Positions 1 through 10,428 are shown, numbered from the stretch's first letter. The stretch is 64,000 nt of DNA from Saprospiraceae bacterium (GCA_020629715.1 JAHDCU010000001.1:310001-374000); one strand, 5' to 3'. Notes: generated by a model not told the origin, from the letters alone. Translations and numbers: made by a program.

Positions 1-1670
1 AAGCATAGTAATCCTCGATCAGTAGCTAGGAAAATATTCTTTTCTCCGATGTCAAAATATCGTACCGAACGACAAAATGAAATTAGATGATCTAGGTATT
101 GAAAGCTTTTACTTCTGGTATCGTAGATGACCAAACTCTTGTTAGTAGTCGCTAATAAAAGTTGATCTTCAGAGAGAAAATCCATGTGTCTAATGATCAA
201 GTCATCACTTTCTGGAACTAACTCATCTTGCAAGCTGTACCTTCGAGAACTAAAGTCATAATAATGCAGACCTTGCTCACCTCCCAGGAATACACCTCGA
301 TGCTCATTTCTACATAAAGCATACAATTTTTTATTCTCCGAAATATCGGATTGAAGTTTTTGAAATTGATTCGTTTTGAAATCAAATTGTAATAATCCAT
401 CCCAACTTGCTATCAGCATCTTGGAATCCGATAAAATCTCAAAATCGTAAATATTCATGGCTTCACGATCTAAGGTCTTACTGGTATATTGCTTTAGCGT
501 ATTTCTGCTTGGACTATATACTTTAAATCCCTCAAAGAGTCCTCCCATGTAAATATTCCCTTGACCATCCTGCTTGATACCTAGGACCATATCATCCTGA
601 ATATCTTCGTTGATATGTGATGGTGTAAGTCGTTGTATGCTTTCAAGTTCATTGAGTAATACTGAAAATCCTCCTCCACTAGTACCCGCATAAATAAAGC
701 CTTGCTGCCCTTCGAAAAGATCAAGAATAAAATTTGACTTCAAACCACTCAACCTCAAGGCATCATTCGTTTTTGCAAGTACTTGAGTATTGATATTATA
801 TCTATATATGCCACGATCTCGGGTACCTATATATAGCTTTTCCGCCTTCTGTAGGAGCATGGATGAACTGCTTAGTGAGTCATCAAGTTTGGACTGAATT
901 GCTCGTAGACTATTGGATGCATCCATATACCAATGCTCAATTCCACCTCTAGATCTCTGTACAAAGAGATGATGATCATCACCAGCGATATTAACTATTG
1001 GAGCATTTGACTTGCTCGGTAATCTCAATAAGGAAAATTGATTGCCTTCTCGACGAAAAATCTCTACACCACTGTAGCATAAGAGATTAGAGTCAATTAA
1101 TCTGCAGCTTTCTATAGCTACCGATTCCGTAGGAAGAGCAAGTTTTGAAATCGTCTGACTTGGCACTTTGTATTCAAAATAGTCGTCATCCAGTCTGTAA
1201 TAAATACTATTGGCAGTATGATCGATCCATTGAAGAGGTAGATCTGAATCGATTACTAAATTGGGGAATAGTCGATCGGGTAATAAAAATTCACCGTGAA
1301 TGATATCAAAAAGAAGTAATCCTTTACTCATACCAACCAACAAATATTGATCATCCCAAAAATCAATAGCATAAATAACCGAACCATAAGATCTGGTCAC
1401 CGTATCATCAGGAACAAATTTCCGAAAGCTGGAGCCGTCGAATCTATTGAGACCATCAATGGTGGCAAGCCACAGCATGCCATCTTTAGATTGCTCTATA
1501 TCATAGACCGTATTTTGTGATAAACCTTCTGCAATTCCAAATGACTTGAACCTTAGCTCTTCTGAAATTTGTCCATACAATGTGCCCCGAATACCAAACG
1601 TAAAGAAGATCGATAATACCGCAATAGATAGAAATCTAACTCCTGAATTTATGTGAAGATATTTTAGCAT
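1..1670 (-). CDS. Two-component-regulator-type beta-propeller sensor, partial (C-terminus outside window)
   Basis: The gene reads off the left edge of the window, so only about 556 N-terminal residues are present. It begins at an ATG (1668-1670) followed by a hydrophobic signal segment ending in YGQ. The next stretch reads GLSQNTVYDIEQSKDG and then LWLATIDGLNRFDG, the classic first Reg_prop repeat of periplasmic sensor propellers. Similar blades recur along the segment, for example LYIGTRDRGIYRYN and IYAGTSGGG. Family members continue with a Y_Y_Y domain, a membrane helix and either a histidine kinase or a DNA-binding output domain. Which output this protein has cannot be seen here. The propeller call is secure; the signalling role is inferred from the family. 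Confidence 0.85.
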   Translation of the reverse strand, partial: MLKYLHINSGVRFLSIAVLSIFFTFGIRGTLYGQISEELRFKSFGIAEGLSQNTVYDIEQSKDGMLWLATIDGLNRFDGSSFRKFVPDDTVTRSYGSVIYAIDFWDDQYLLVGMSKGLLLFDIIHGEFLLPDRLFPNLVIDSDLPLQWIDHTANSIYYRLDDDYFEYKVPSQTISKLALPTESVAIESCRLIDSNLLCYSGVEIFRREGNQFSLLRLPSKSNAPIVNIAGDDHHLFVQRSRGGIEHWYMDASNSLRAIQSKLDDSLSSSSMLLQKAEKLYIGTRDRGIYRYNINTQVLAKTNDALRLSGLKSNFILDLFEGQQGFIYAGTSGGGFSVLLNELESIQRLTPSHINEDIQDDMVLGIKQDGQGNIYMGGLFEGFKVYSPSRNTLKQYTSKTLDREAMNIYDFEILSDSKMLIASWDGLLQFDFKTNQFQKLQSDISENKKLYALCRNEHRGVFLGGEQGLHYYDFSSRRYSLQDELVPESDDLIIRHMDFLSEDQLLLATTNKSLVIYDTRSKSFQYLDHLISFCRSVRYFDIGEKNIFLATDRGLLC

Positions 1671-1750
1671 AATGATAAGCCTATTCAGAAGTCTTGGTTT
1701 TTCTATAAGTTATGAAAAATGATCAAAAAATCAACTACGTTGCATCATTC

Positions 1751-1758
1751 CAAAGTTA
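1751..1758 (-). promoter_or_regulatory. Candidate Bacteroidota -7 promoter element
   Basis: Read on the minus strand this is TAACTTTG, an exact match to the TAnnTTTG consensus of Bacteroidota housekeeping promoters. It lies about 80 bp upstream of the propeller-sensor start at 1670. No clear -33 TTTG is visible at the expected distance, so this is a motif match only. Confidence 0.35.
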
Positions 1759-1797
1759 GAGCTTAACTGAGATTTTGATCAGGTCAATTTCCATTTT

Positions 1798-4212
1798 TTA
1801 AGGACAAGCTGTCATACAATCGCCTGTGCAAATACATCCTTGATTGGTCAATAACCCTTCAGGTATAATTGTATTAGCATCTAGATACATGCGTCCCGTT
1901 GGACTATTGGTGAAACTACTCAATTGCTCTATAAAAATACCATAGCCATTATTTCCTCCTCCTGCCGCAGGGAACAACCACATACCATCATTGGTCATCG
2001 AACTCGAACCAGAACAATACAGCATATAATCGCTCATATCAAATCCATTAGCAGCATCCATAGTGACTGGACCACCAATAAAAGCATTTCCTTGATTTTG
2101 TAAAACTCTACCTGGTATACTTGCAAAGGTATACCAACCGTCTATAATATTAAGCATTCCCGTATTGGTAATCGCATTTCCCGAATTAAAAATAAAAAGC
2201 CCTCCTCCTTGTAAGCTTAGAGACCCATGATTAGTAATGGATGCAACTTCGATAAACGAATTATTGCTGCAAGTAGCGGTGGCAGATATGATCACATCGT
2301 GACATGAAGTAGGCAAGATACCCTGCGACCAATTTCCTGGCTCTTCCCAAAGGTTGTTGATCGTTTCGGAGAAAACATTTGTTTCTAGAGCGGCACTTTC
2401 ATCGATCTGTCCATCGCAGTTATTATCTAGTCCATCACAGAGCTCATTTGCTCCTGGATAAATAGTACTATCAGTATCATCACAATCAGAATTATCAAGT
2501 ACATAACCATTAGGTACACTGCAAGTATTTACAGAATTCATAGCATTGCCGTATCCATCACCATCAGCGTCTCGATAATAAGTAGATTGCGCTAGAATAG
2601 GATTTGACAAGTTCAACTCAAAATATTCCGAACAAAAATCTATTGTATTTTCAATTTCGATGATAAAGTTGGCATTTCCGATGGCATCACTATTGAAAGT
2701 AATTTCATTAGTAGTATGATCATAAGTACCTGCTACTGTAGAGTAGTCGTTAAGGTAAATCTGATCTGATACTATGAATAAACCAGTTCCAGTTCCACTA
2801 AAAACAGGTCCTACTGGATCAGAATAGCAAGTGAGTGCATTGACTTCTTCTAGCCCCCAACCGTCATGAGCAGTAAGAAGTGAAAGTATCGTACCATCAT
2901 CGTTTTTTAGAAATCCATTATTTACAAAATTGAGTGTATTGCTAGATCCTATATTGGCATTCCAAGTCAAGAATCCGTTATTGGTGAGAGTACCATTATT
3001 GGCCACAGTACCATTAATCTCACTAATTCCACAATCGGCAAAAGTAAGTACTGCATCATTCACTACGACTTGTATGCTCGGATCATTATCAATGATTAGA
3101 TTATCGATCGTCATATTACCATTATTACTGATACCCGTACTGCCATTGATCTCTAGATAACTTGTACCATTTGCTGTGATTACCCCTTCATTGATAATCG
3201 ATCGATTATTGTTCCCTATAAAACTCATAGAACCCAACTGTACCGACCCGTCGAATCGATTGAGTAATCCTTGACCTACATTACCTATGGTAATCATCCC
3301 GTCTGAATTGTCGAGCAATCCAAAATTATCAATAGCATAATTGATACTTGGATCATTACCAACCTCAAGGCTTTCAAGATTAGTCAATGTAGTGTTTTCT
3401 TCCAATATGATAGTCCTGGCATATGCAGGGAATATTATCTGCACATCACTCCCATCAGTAATGATAACATCTGTGCAATAATCAGGAACTGCATTAGGCG
3501 TCCAATTTCCAATATTATCCCAATTGTTGTCGATGGCACCACTCCAAGTCAATGTCGTAGACGATAATCCTTCATCAATATCTCCGTCACAATCATTGTC
3601 TATTCCATCACATATCTCCGTTGACCCTGGATATACGGCAGCATCAAAATCATCGCAATCATCTATACCCGCAAAAAAACCATCTCCATCAAAATCAATA
3701 TCATAGTGGATTGTCACCGTCCAGCTATCATCGTCTACTTTATTAGCTGTTGTATTGCAACCACTCGCTGCAGTAGCAAACGTCCTCCATGCTTGAAGAT
3801 GAAAACTAAGTGCTGCCTCTCCAGCATAGGTTCCATTGGCAATATCGAGTCCTGTCCTACTATAACTATATGTGCCAGCACTATTTCCCACCCCTGCACT
3901 CACAGCTACTTCGGCATTACTCGTGGTAGAGCATACAAGTCTCGACCTCTGATCTGACATCCAAGCGGGATTACTAGCAGTCATCGTATAGCTCACATCC
4001 ATAGAAACCACATTGATAGTTACTCCTACAGGCAGTATTACATCTAGAGGAGTAGCAGCTCCATTGCAACCAGGATCATAACTTGAAAATGATGTGGGGA
4101 TATCGCCAGTTGTGTAGGTCGTACTCATAGAAAATTGTGCTTCCAGTCGGGGACTAAAAGCACATATTATTAGAGAAATGAATGCAACTAGTTGCTTAGT
4201 ATTAGTATTCAT
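1798..4212 (-). CDS. Secreted surface protein with two MopE-like metal-binding motifs
   Basis: This 804-residue protein starts with a signal peptide ending in RLEAQ. Two calcium- or copper-type putative metal-binding modules (the MopE motif seen in many Bacteroidota and myxobacterial proteins) are visible at about residues 170-214 and 543-604. Each has a DxDGDG-like loop, then DCDD, then ICDGIDNDCDG or LCDGLDNNCDG. Between and after them are asparagine- and glycine-rich segments with recurring NNG and NEG motifs, as in beta-helical or repeat adhesins. The protein ends in a cysteine cluster (GCICTGDCMTACP) and has no recognisable T9SS sorting domain. It lies 42 bp downstream of the S74 adhesin gene and is probably co-transcribed with it. 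A surface-structural role is inferred. Confidence 0.75.
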   Translation of the reverse strand: MNTNTKQLVAFISLIICAFSPRLEAQFSMSTTYTTGDIPTSFSSYDPGCNGAATPLDVILPVGVTINVVSMDVSYTMTASNPAWMSDQRSRLVCSTTSNAEVAVSAGVGNSAGTYSYSRTGLDIANGTYAGEAALSFHLQAWRTFATAASGCNTTANKVDDDSWTVTIHYDIDFDGDGFFAGIDDCDDFDAAVYPGSTEICDGIDNDCDGDIDEGLSSTTLTWSGAIDNNWDNIGNWTPNAVPDYCTDVIITDGSDVQIIFPAYARTIILEENTTLTNLESLEVGNDPSINYAIDNFGLLDNSDGMITIGNVGQGLLNRFDGSVQLGSMSFIGNNNRSIINEGVITANGTSYLEINGSTGISNNGNMTIDNLIIDNDPSIQVVVNDAVLTFADCGISEINGTVANNGTLTNNGFLTWNANIGSSNTLNFVNNGFLKNDDGTILSLLTAHDGWGLEEVNALTCYSDPVGPVFSGTGTGLFIVSDQIYLNDYSTVAGTYDHTTNEITFNSDAIGNANFIIEIENTIDFCSEYFELNLSNPILAQSTYYRDADGDGYGNAMNSVNTCSVPNGYVLDNSDCDDTDSTIYPGANELCDGLDNNCDGQIDESAALETNVFSETINNLWEEPGNWSQGILPTSCHDVIISATATCSNNSFIEVASITNHGSLSLQGGGLFIFNSGNAITNTGMLNIIDGWYTFASIPGRVLQNQGNAFIGGPVTMDAANGFDMSDYMLYCSGSSSMTNDGMWLFPAAGGGNNGYGIFIEQLSSFTNSPTGRMYLDANTIIPEGLLTNQGCICTGDCMTACP

Positions 4213-4254
4213 AAGGCTAGTTTATTTTAGTAAGGTCTCATGATTTGCTTTTTT

Positions 4255-6534
4255 CTAATCGAGCTCTGCAATAATATTTATCAGTTGAGTTTTTAGTTGT
4301 TTATTCTCCGCCTTAATCTGATTTATCTGTTCCTGCTGCTCCTGTATTGATTTGATGAGCACTGGTATGAGCTCTGTATAGTTGACTGCATAGGTATCAA
4401 GTTCTACTCTTTCTTTGGTGCCATCTTCATGGTAAATGGTATCATGTGTTTTGACCACCTCAGGTACTTCGTTCAATAATTCCTGAGCTGAAAGCCCTAG
4501 TTTACGTTCTTGATCGGGGTCATCTTTGAGTACATAGTTGATGGTACTTAGCTCAAGTATCTCATCCAATCCATATCCCAGATCTTGAACTTCCTTTTTA
4601 GCCCGCATGTCGGAGATAGTATTGAAGTCGTCTGCATAGATATCATCCCATGCTGCTGAAGTAGTCCCCATATCCCTAACCAAATGAAATTCTGAAAAGA
4701 GTCCTGCGTTAGTAAGTAACTGCCATGTTCCACCATCTTCCCATTTTTCTGCAGTTCCTATTGTGATTCCATCTCCTGTATTACGTCCTACATTCAATAA
4801 ACTGTTGTAATTAAAGTTTCCTATACCTACTTTTCCATCTCTTCTCACTACCATAGCGTTGGATCTTGCAGCATCTGATGTACCATTTCCAACAATGAAT
4901 ACTGGAGATCCATCAGTAAGATCAGCTGTGGAAGATTGAGGTGCCACTACTTCAAAATTATAAGATCCTACAACTGTACCGTAAACGGCATTACCAATGA
5001 GATGCGATCCCAAAGTAAACGAATAGAGTGCATTATTATCGTTTCGATTACCTACGCTAAAAGATCCTGCTCCTTGAACTTCATTTAATTCGCCAAATGC
5101 ATAGGACGCGTTGCCATCCACTGTGTTGAGATAACCTATTGCCATAGAACTATTCCCATTCACTTCATTAGCAGTACCTCCGCTAAATGAGCCATAACCA
5201 ATAGATTCATTTCGTTCACCATAGGCAAATGAAGCGGTACCAGAAGCTCGTGACCCATTTCCAAAAGCAGCTGAATAAATACCCACATTAGGATCTGCCC
5301 ATGCATCGGATGGCTGCGGATGGTTTGGATCTTGTAAGAATAAGTTTACCGTAGTCGCTCCTGCTCTAAAGGCTGCCTTATTTACATCAAAGAACATCAA
5401 TGTATCTCGAATTGAGGTAGAAGCTGGTGGTAAAGCATCACTCCCAAATACAAAATCGTCTTGTGTATGATCACCCGTTGATCTAATGAGCCCACCTGTA
5501 TTTTCGAAAGCACCTGTCTGATCTTCAGACCAACTAACATTACCTGATCCATCTGTGGTCAAGACTTGACTTGCAGTACCATCCGTAGTTGGAAAAGAGT
5601 ATTCATTATTGATGTTCAGTTCTCCTCCGATTCTCAAATAGTCATTGGCAAATTCTCCATAGATCAAGGATTTATCGTGTTGATTGGCGATATGCAATAC
5701 ATTCGAGTTAGTATCTTCATAACCTGCATTATTTCCAATTTTCACAACTCCTGATTGTGTAAAATCAGTATATCCTCCGAACGAATCATAGGGTCCTAGA
5801 ATTGTGTTATTGTTGCCTCCTACAAAATAGGGTGATCCAGCTGATTGTCCTATTAATACATTCTCAGAACCTGCAGTCATATTACCTGCAGCAGCATTTC
5901 CAACAACTGTATTGTGATGCCCATTCACCAAGCTTTGTGCAGCTTGGTATCCCATTGCCACATTGGATCTCAAATCTACGCCAGAGCTTAATCCTACACC
6001 TAAATCTTCCAAGGTATGTGCACCGACCGCGACGTTATTACTTGTGTAAACCCCATCATTGACTTCTGTAAGCGCAAATGAACCTATTCCGATATTTGAG
6101 GTGCTGGTCTCATCATTTCGTCCCGCATCATCACCGATGAATAGACTCTCATTTGCAACTAAATCTAAAACATCCAATTTGACTGCATTTCCCACTTGAG
6201 ATAACCTCAAAGCTTGCTGTCCGTTGACATCAAATCGTATATGATCACTAAATCCGATGGGGAAATCCGTGGCTACCACTTCGGTATCACCATCTATATC
6301 TTCAATTTTGGCTACTCTTCCTCCTAACTCATTCCAATCAGCACCATCATAATACCAAATAGTTTCAGTAAACATATCATAGATAAACATGCCTTCCTCA
6401 GGAGTGGCAATATCAAAACGACTGACCCCTTTAATTTTTAAAGCATCTTCTAATACTTCGAGAGTTGGAGTTTGAGCTTGCATAGCTTGTAATACCAACA
6501 CTACCAACAAAAGCAATCCAATAATTCTTTTCAT
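4255..6534 (-). CDS. Secreted trimeric adhesin-like protein with C-terminal S74 intramolecular chaperone
   Basis: The 759-residue protein has a signal peptide ending in MQAQ. Its centre (about residues 140-300 and 420-530) carries repeated GxxSxAxG/AYGE/SVGN motifs typical of YadA/hemagglutinin head repeats. From about residue 639 it reads SDMRAKKEVQDLGYGLDEI and then LGLSAQELLNEVPEVV, which is the peptidase S74 (endosialidase-type) chaperone domain that trimerises the fibre and is usually cut off by its own serine. The C-terminus is a coiled coil (IQEQQEQINQIKAENKQLK). There are no phage genes nearby, and in Bacteroidota such proteins are normally host surface fibres. It is the first gene of a pair with the MopE-like protein. 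Confidence 0.85.
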   Translation of the reverse strand: MKRIIGLLLLVVLVLQAMQAQTPTLEVLEDALKIKGVSRFDIATPEEGMFIYDMFTETIWYYDGADWNELGGRVAKIEDIDGDTEVVATDFPIGFSDHIRFDVNGQQALRLSQVGNAVKLDVLDLVANESLFIGDDAGRNDETSTSNIGIGSFALTEVNDGVYTSNNVAVGAHTLEDLGVGLSSGVDLRSNVAMGYQAAQSLVNGHHNTVVGNAAAGNMTAGSENVLIGQSAGSPYFVGGNNNTILGPYDSFGGYTDFTQSGVVKIGNNAGYEDTNSNVLHIANQHDKSLIYGEFANDYLRIGGELNINNEYSFPTTDGTASQVLTTDGSGNVSWSEDQTGAFENTGGLIRSTGDHTQDDFVFGSDALPPASTSIRDTLMFFDVNKAAFRAGATTVNLFLQDPNHPQPSDAWADPNVGIYSAAFGNGSRASGTASFAYGERNESIGYGSFSGGTANEVNGNSSMAIGYLNTVDGNASYAFGELNEVQGAGSFSVGNRNDNNALYSFTLGSHLIGNAVYGTVVGSYNFEVVAPQSSTADLTDGSPVFIVGNGTSDAARSNAMVVRRDGKVGIGNFNYNSLLNVGRNTGDGITIGTAEKWEDGGTWQLLTNAGLFSEFHLVRDMGTTSAAWDDIYADDFNTISDMRAKKEVQDLGYGLDEILELSTINYVLKDDPDQERKLGLSAQELLNEVPEVVKTHDTIYHEDGTKERVELDTYAVNYTELIPVLIKSIQEQQEQINQIKAENKQLKTQLINIIAELD

Positions 6535-6744
6535 ATCACTGACTCATTTTATACCACGAACTTCCTATAAATGATGACACAGGATATCTAATGATTAGTA
6601 TTCCGTAATTTTGAATTAGGATTTTGCAAGAACTATACAATACTGGAGAATAATACAGAAGGATTTATCTCTTCAATATTAGAATGGGCATTCCACCACT
6701 TAAATTATTTTTTATAAATTAGGCATAATCAAAAAACTCACAAC

Positions 6745-7191
6745 ATGAAAAAAACAATTGTAACGCTAGCTTTCGCAATTCTTTTATCTATATCTGGATA
6801 TTCTCAGATTCAATTTGGCGCCGGTGCTTCCTTAGCGCTAGACGGAGATTCTGCTCTAGGTTTACAGGCGAAGGGACTAATTGGTATAAATGAAAAATGG
6901 AGTGGCGCATCAGAATTCACCTTCTGGTTGAAAGACGGTTTAGATTTTACATTTAATGCTAATGCCATGTACAATCTACTTGATATTGGCGAAGGTTTTG
7001 ATCTACGCCCAATCGCAGGTTTAAACTTTACCAGAAGTTCATTTGGTGATGCATCAAATACTGATCTCGGCCTTAATTTGGGTGCAAATATTTTTCTGAG
7101 ATTCGACAAATACGACATCTACTTGGAACCTAAGTTTCAGTTAATTGGTGATTTTGATGGACTTGTCCTTTCTGCTGGAATTCTATTCTAA
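6745..7191 (+). CDS. Small outer-membrane beta-barrel protein
   Basis: This 148-residue protein has a clear signal peptide (MKKTIVTLAFAILLSISGYSQ) and then alternating amphipathic strands rich in glycine and aromatic residues. It ends in a hydrophobic terminal strand with final phenylalanine (VLSAGILF), the usual end of an outer-membrane barrel. The length fits a six- to eight-strand barrel of the OmpW or outer-membrane beta-barrel type. It stands alone, diverges from the adhesin pair across a 210-bp gap and is followed by its own terminator. The substrate or role is unknown. Confidence 0.7.
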   Translation: MKKTIVTLAFAILLSISGYSQIQFGAGASLALDGDSALGLQAKGLIGINEKWSGASEFTFWLKDGLDFTFNANAMYNLLDIGEGFDLRPIAGLNFTRSSFGDASNTDLGLNLGANIFLRFDKYDIYLEPKFQLIGDFDGLVLSAGILF

Positions 7192-7220
7192 AATTTAGAA
7201 TGATATACAAAACAATTAAA

Positions 7221-7250
7221 AGCTCTCAACTCGAGGGCTTTTTTATTTTT
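7221..7250 (+). terminator. Rho-independent terminator after the small beta-barrel gene
   Basis: A 7-bp stem (AGCTCTC, 7221-7227, with GAGGGCT, 7233-7239, one G-T pair) has a 5-nt loop and is followed by a T-rich run to 7250. It starts 29 bp after the stop codon at 7191. Confidence 0.75.
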
Positions 7251-7299
7251 ATTGAAAGGCTTTCCGTTACCGATTAATATTTGATCTAACTTTACACTC

Positions 7300-9219
7300 A
7301 TGAGATGGCAACGCCCCGTAACAGATTGGCTACCAATCACCAAAAAAGAAGTAGAAGCCCATGGTTGGGAAGAGTTAGATGTAATTCTAATCTCTGGTGA
7401 TGCCTATGTAGATCACCCTGCATTTGGAGCCGCCGTGATTGGTAGAATTATCGAAAGTGAGGGGCTTAGAGTGGCCATCGTACCACAACCTAATTGGCAA
7501 GACGATCTTCGTGATTTTAAAAAAATGGGGAAGCCCAAACTCTTTTTTGGCGTCACCTCAGGCTGTATGGATACCATGGTCAACCACTATACCGCAGCCA
7601 AAAGACGAAGATCTACAGACGCCTATACTCCGGGCAATGTCTCAGGTTTTAGACCAGACTATGCGGTGACCACCTATACTAAAATACTAAAGAAGATATA
7701 CCCTGATGTACCTGTACTGATAGGTGGTATCGAAGCTTCACTGCGTAGAGTCACCCATTACGATTACTGGAAAGACGAACTCTTTCCAAATATCCTAGAA
7801 ATGAGCGGTGCTGATATGCTTGTCTATGGCATGGGAGAAATGCCACTACGAGCAATCTTGCAAATGGCCAAAGAGGGCATCCCTTTCCATCAGATGACTC
7901 ATATTCCGCAGACGGCATTTCAAATAGATAGACGTGACGAACTTCCAAACCCTGATCTCTGGAAGACCATTACCCTCTCTAGTCATGAAAAATGCCTTCG
8001 AGATAAGAAAGCGTTTGCTGCTAATTTCAAACATGTAGAGCAAGAGAGTAATAAAATCAAAGCTGATCGAATCATTCAAGCAGTAGGTGATCATATGCTG
8101 ATCGTTAATCCGCCCTACCCTCCGATGTCGGAGAAAGAAATCGATGGAAGTTTCGATCTACCTTACACCCGTATGCCTCATCCTAAATATGATAAACGAG
8201 GGCCAATCCCCGCGTATGAAATGATCAAGTTTAGCATCAATATGCATAGAGGTTGCTTTGGTGGATGTAGCTTTTGTACGATCTCAGCACATCAAGGTAA
8301 GTTCATCTCGAGTAGATCAGAAGAAAGTATCATGAAGGAGGTTGATCAGGTCACCAGTATGCCAGATTTCAAAGGATACATCAGTGATCTTGGCGGACCA
8401 TCAGCCAATATGTATAAACTCAAAGGCAAGGATGAGTCTATCTGTGAGCGATGTGTCAGTCCTTCTTGTATTCATCCTGTTGTATGCTCAAATCTTGATG
8501 CCGATCATACCGCGATGACCGAGCTTTATAGACAGGTAGATGCACATCCTAAAGTCAAAAAAGCTTTTGTAGGTAGCGGGATAAGATATGATCTCTTAGT
8601 ACCTGAATACAATAAACAAGATAATGGAAGTATCGACGAATACGTCGAGCAAGTAGTAACTAGGCATATCTCAGGAAGGCTCAAAGTCGCCCCAGAACAT
8701 ACAAGTGATGATACGCTTAAAGTGATGCGAAAGCCGTCCTTTAAACACTTTCATACCTTCAAGGATAAGTATGAGCACTTCAATGAGAAGCATGGTATGA
8801 ATCAGCCGCTGATTCCTTATTTCATCTCAAGTCACCCTGGATGTAAAGAGGAGGACATGGCTAACCTTGCAGCTGAGACTAAGGATATGGGATTCAAACT
8901 AGAGCAGGTACAAGACTTTACACCTACTCCCATGACCGTTGCAACTATTATCTACTATACAGGTCTTCATCCTTATACTTTGCGACCCGTATTTACCGCT
9001 AAAACACCTAAAGAGAAGAAAAATCAACACCTATTTTTCTTCTGGTATAAAAAGGAAAATAGGCAACGCATCAAGGATAAGTTGGTCAATATGGGTCGCC
9101 GAGATTTGCTCAAAAAACTACTTACGGAAGAAAAACCTAGTCGACAGCGATCATTTAAGGAAGATACACGACCTTCAAGAGCAAATCCAAGGTCTAAGCG
9201 TAAGAAGAGGAGACGCTAA
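7300..9219 (+). CDS. YgiQ family radical SAM protein
   Basis: This 639-residue protein matches the YgiQ (UPF0313) family in length and layout. The N-terminal domain begins with RPVTDWLPITKKEVEAHGW and contains GDAYVDHPAFG. The radical SAM cluster motif CFGGCSFC gives cysteines 319, 323 and 326. The C-terminal DUF3362 region ends in a very basic tail (RSKRKKRRR). The family binds a [4Fe-4S] cluster and cleaves S-adenosylmethionine, but its substrate is not established. A cytoplasmic location is expected because no signal peptide is present. It stands alone, with a terminator upstream and a decayed SIR2-like gene downstream. Confidence 0.93.
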   Translation: MRWQRPVTDWLPITKKEVEAHGWEELDVILISGDAYVDHPAFGAAVIGRIIESEGLRVAIVPQPNWQDDLRDFKKMGKPKLFFGVTSGCMDTMVNHYTAAKRRRSTDAYTPGNVSGFRPDYAVTTYTKILKKIYPDVPVLIGGIEASLRRVTHYDYWKDELFPNILEMSGADMLVYGMGEMPLRAILQMAKEGIPFHQMTHIPQTAFQIDRRDELPNPDLWKTITLSSHEKCLRDKKAFAANFKHVEQESNKIKADRIIQAVGDHMLIVNPPYPPMSEKEIDGSFDLPYTRMPHPKYDKRGPIPAYEMIKFSINMHRGCFGGCSFCTISAHQGKFISSRSEESIMKEVDQVTSMPDFKGYISDLGGPSANMYKLKGKDESICERCVSPSCIHPVVCSNLDADHTAMTELYRQVDAHPKVKKAFVGSGIRYDLLVPEYNKQDNGSIDEYVEQVVTRHISGRLKVAPEHTSDDTLKVMRKPSFKHFHTFKDKYEHFNEKHGMNQPLIPYFISSHPGCKEEDMANLAAETKDMGFKLEQVQDFTPTPMTVATIIYYTGLHPYTLRPVFTAKTPKEKKNQHLFFFWYKKENRQRIKDKLVNMGRRDLLKKLLTEEKPSRQRSFKEDTRPSRANPRSKRKKRRR

Positions 9220-9258
9220 TCAGAATAATTAAACTGATATCCGAAACAAATTAAAAAC

Positions 9259-10272
9259 ATGAGTACAATTTATTAGGTAGGAGCTGGAGGATCTTATGGA
9301 TCTATTCCCATTGTACAAGATTTCAATAAAGAACTTTTAATTTTTAGTTCAAAAATTAAAGACTACATAAAAAATTCATTTCTCGATTATAATAGAAAAC
9401 GGATACTAGCTGTGCTATGTCAAGACTTGGATATTCTTGCAGAAAAATCCCTATAATATGAAACACTTGATACTTTTGCTCAGCATTTATACAATCAAGG
9501 TCCTATCTCTGAATACCCAAAACTAAATCTAAGAAGACTGAAATTATGTCTTTCTATCTTTATAGCGTATTGCCAAATTACTAAAAAAGCTCATCAGCGA
9601 TATAAGTATTTGTTTACCAAGTACGGTGCAAATATAAAGACATCAAAATCTCATATTGAATCTCCATTTTCAATAATTACATGGAATTATGATATTCAAA
9701 TTGAGTTAATGATTCAAGAAATGTTTTATAACAACTCAACACCTCAATATTTACTTGCGACAACTAACTCAATAAATAGAGATAAAAGATCAGTTGAAAA
9801 TGAATTAAGTATTACCCATTTAAATGGTATCGCTGGTATATTTTCTGGCTTTGATAGTGAATCTAATCATCTTGAATTCTGCTTAATAGATAAACCACAT
9901 GAAATTAATTTTATGAGTTTTATGGGTGATGTAATTGGGATAGCCTCGAATTTTGAAAAAAATAATTTGATATCAAATCAATTCTTCTCTTTTCATTGGG
10001 AAAAACAAAATACTAAGGCAAATGAAATTAAATTAAGAGCTCTCGACCGTATAATTAAATCAGATAAATTGATAATTATTGGATATTCATTTCCTGATGA
10101 TAATCGACAGTTTGATGAAGAATGGATGTCTCAAATTGGCTCACAGACAGAAATCATTTATCAAGATCCTAACCCAGAAGACTATTTTATTGAGAGATCA
10201 AAAAAGTTAAATTTAAATGTAATCTCGGTACCTAAAACTAAAACATTTCACATTGCCCATGAATTGACTTAA
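9259..10272 (+). pseudogene. SIR2-like domain gene broken by two in-frame stops
   Basis: Reading frame continuity from the ATG at 9259 to the stop at 10270-10272 gives a 337-residue frame with two internal stops, TAG at 9274-9276 and TAA at 9454-9456. The text around the first stop, Y*VGAGGSYGSIP, matches the N-terminal nucleotide-binding loop of SIR2-like proteins (usually GAGASYG). Later come SIITWNYDIQIELMI, HLNG and KLIIIGYSFPDDN, the conserved asparagine, histidine and C-terminal signatures of that family. SIR2-like domains of this type hydrolyse NAD+ in several anti-phage defences. The 3' part (9610-10272, 220 residues) is still open but lacks the nucleotide-binding loop. The gene is more AT-rich than its neighbours, which fits an acquired and then decayed defence gene. 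Confidence 0.75.
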
Positions 10273-10428
10273 TGAAAAATCCAACCCTACTGTCTTTACA
10301 AAAGGGATAACGACAATAATACTGATCAGACCATATCCGTTTCAGCTTAAACCAGTGATATTTTCTACCTTCTTCATCCTTTATTAACTTTACAGAGAGT
10401 AGATTCTAAATTAAAAATCAAATTACTG

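Noticed and set aside
1798-4212. Possible T9SS sorting domain in the MopE-like protein
   Set aside because: The C-terminus is a cysteine cluster and lacks the NP...G...DxxGK...GxY...K pattern.
4255-6534. Possible prophage tail-fibre gene because of the S74 chaperone
   Set aside because: There are no phage structural, lysis or integrase genes nearby, and the protein has a Sec signal peptide.
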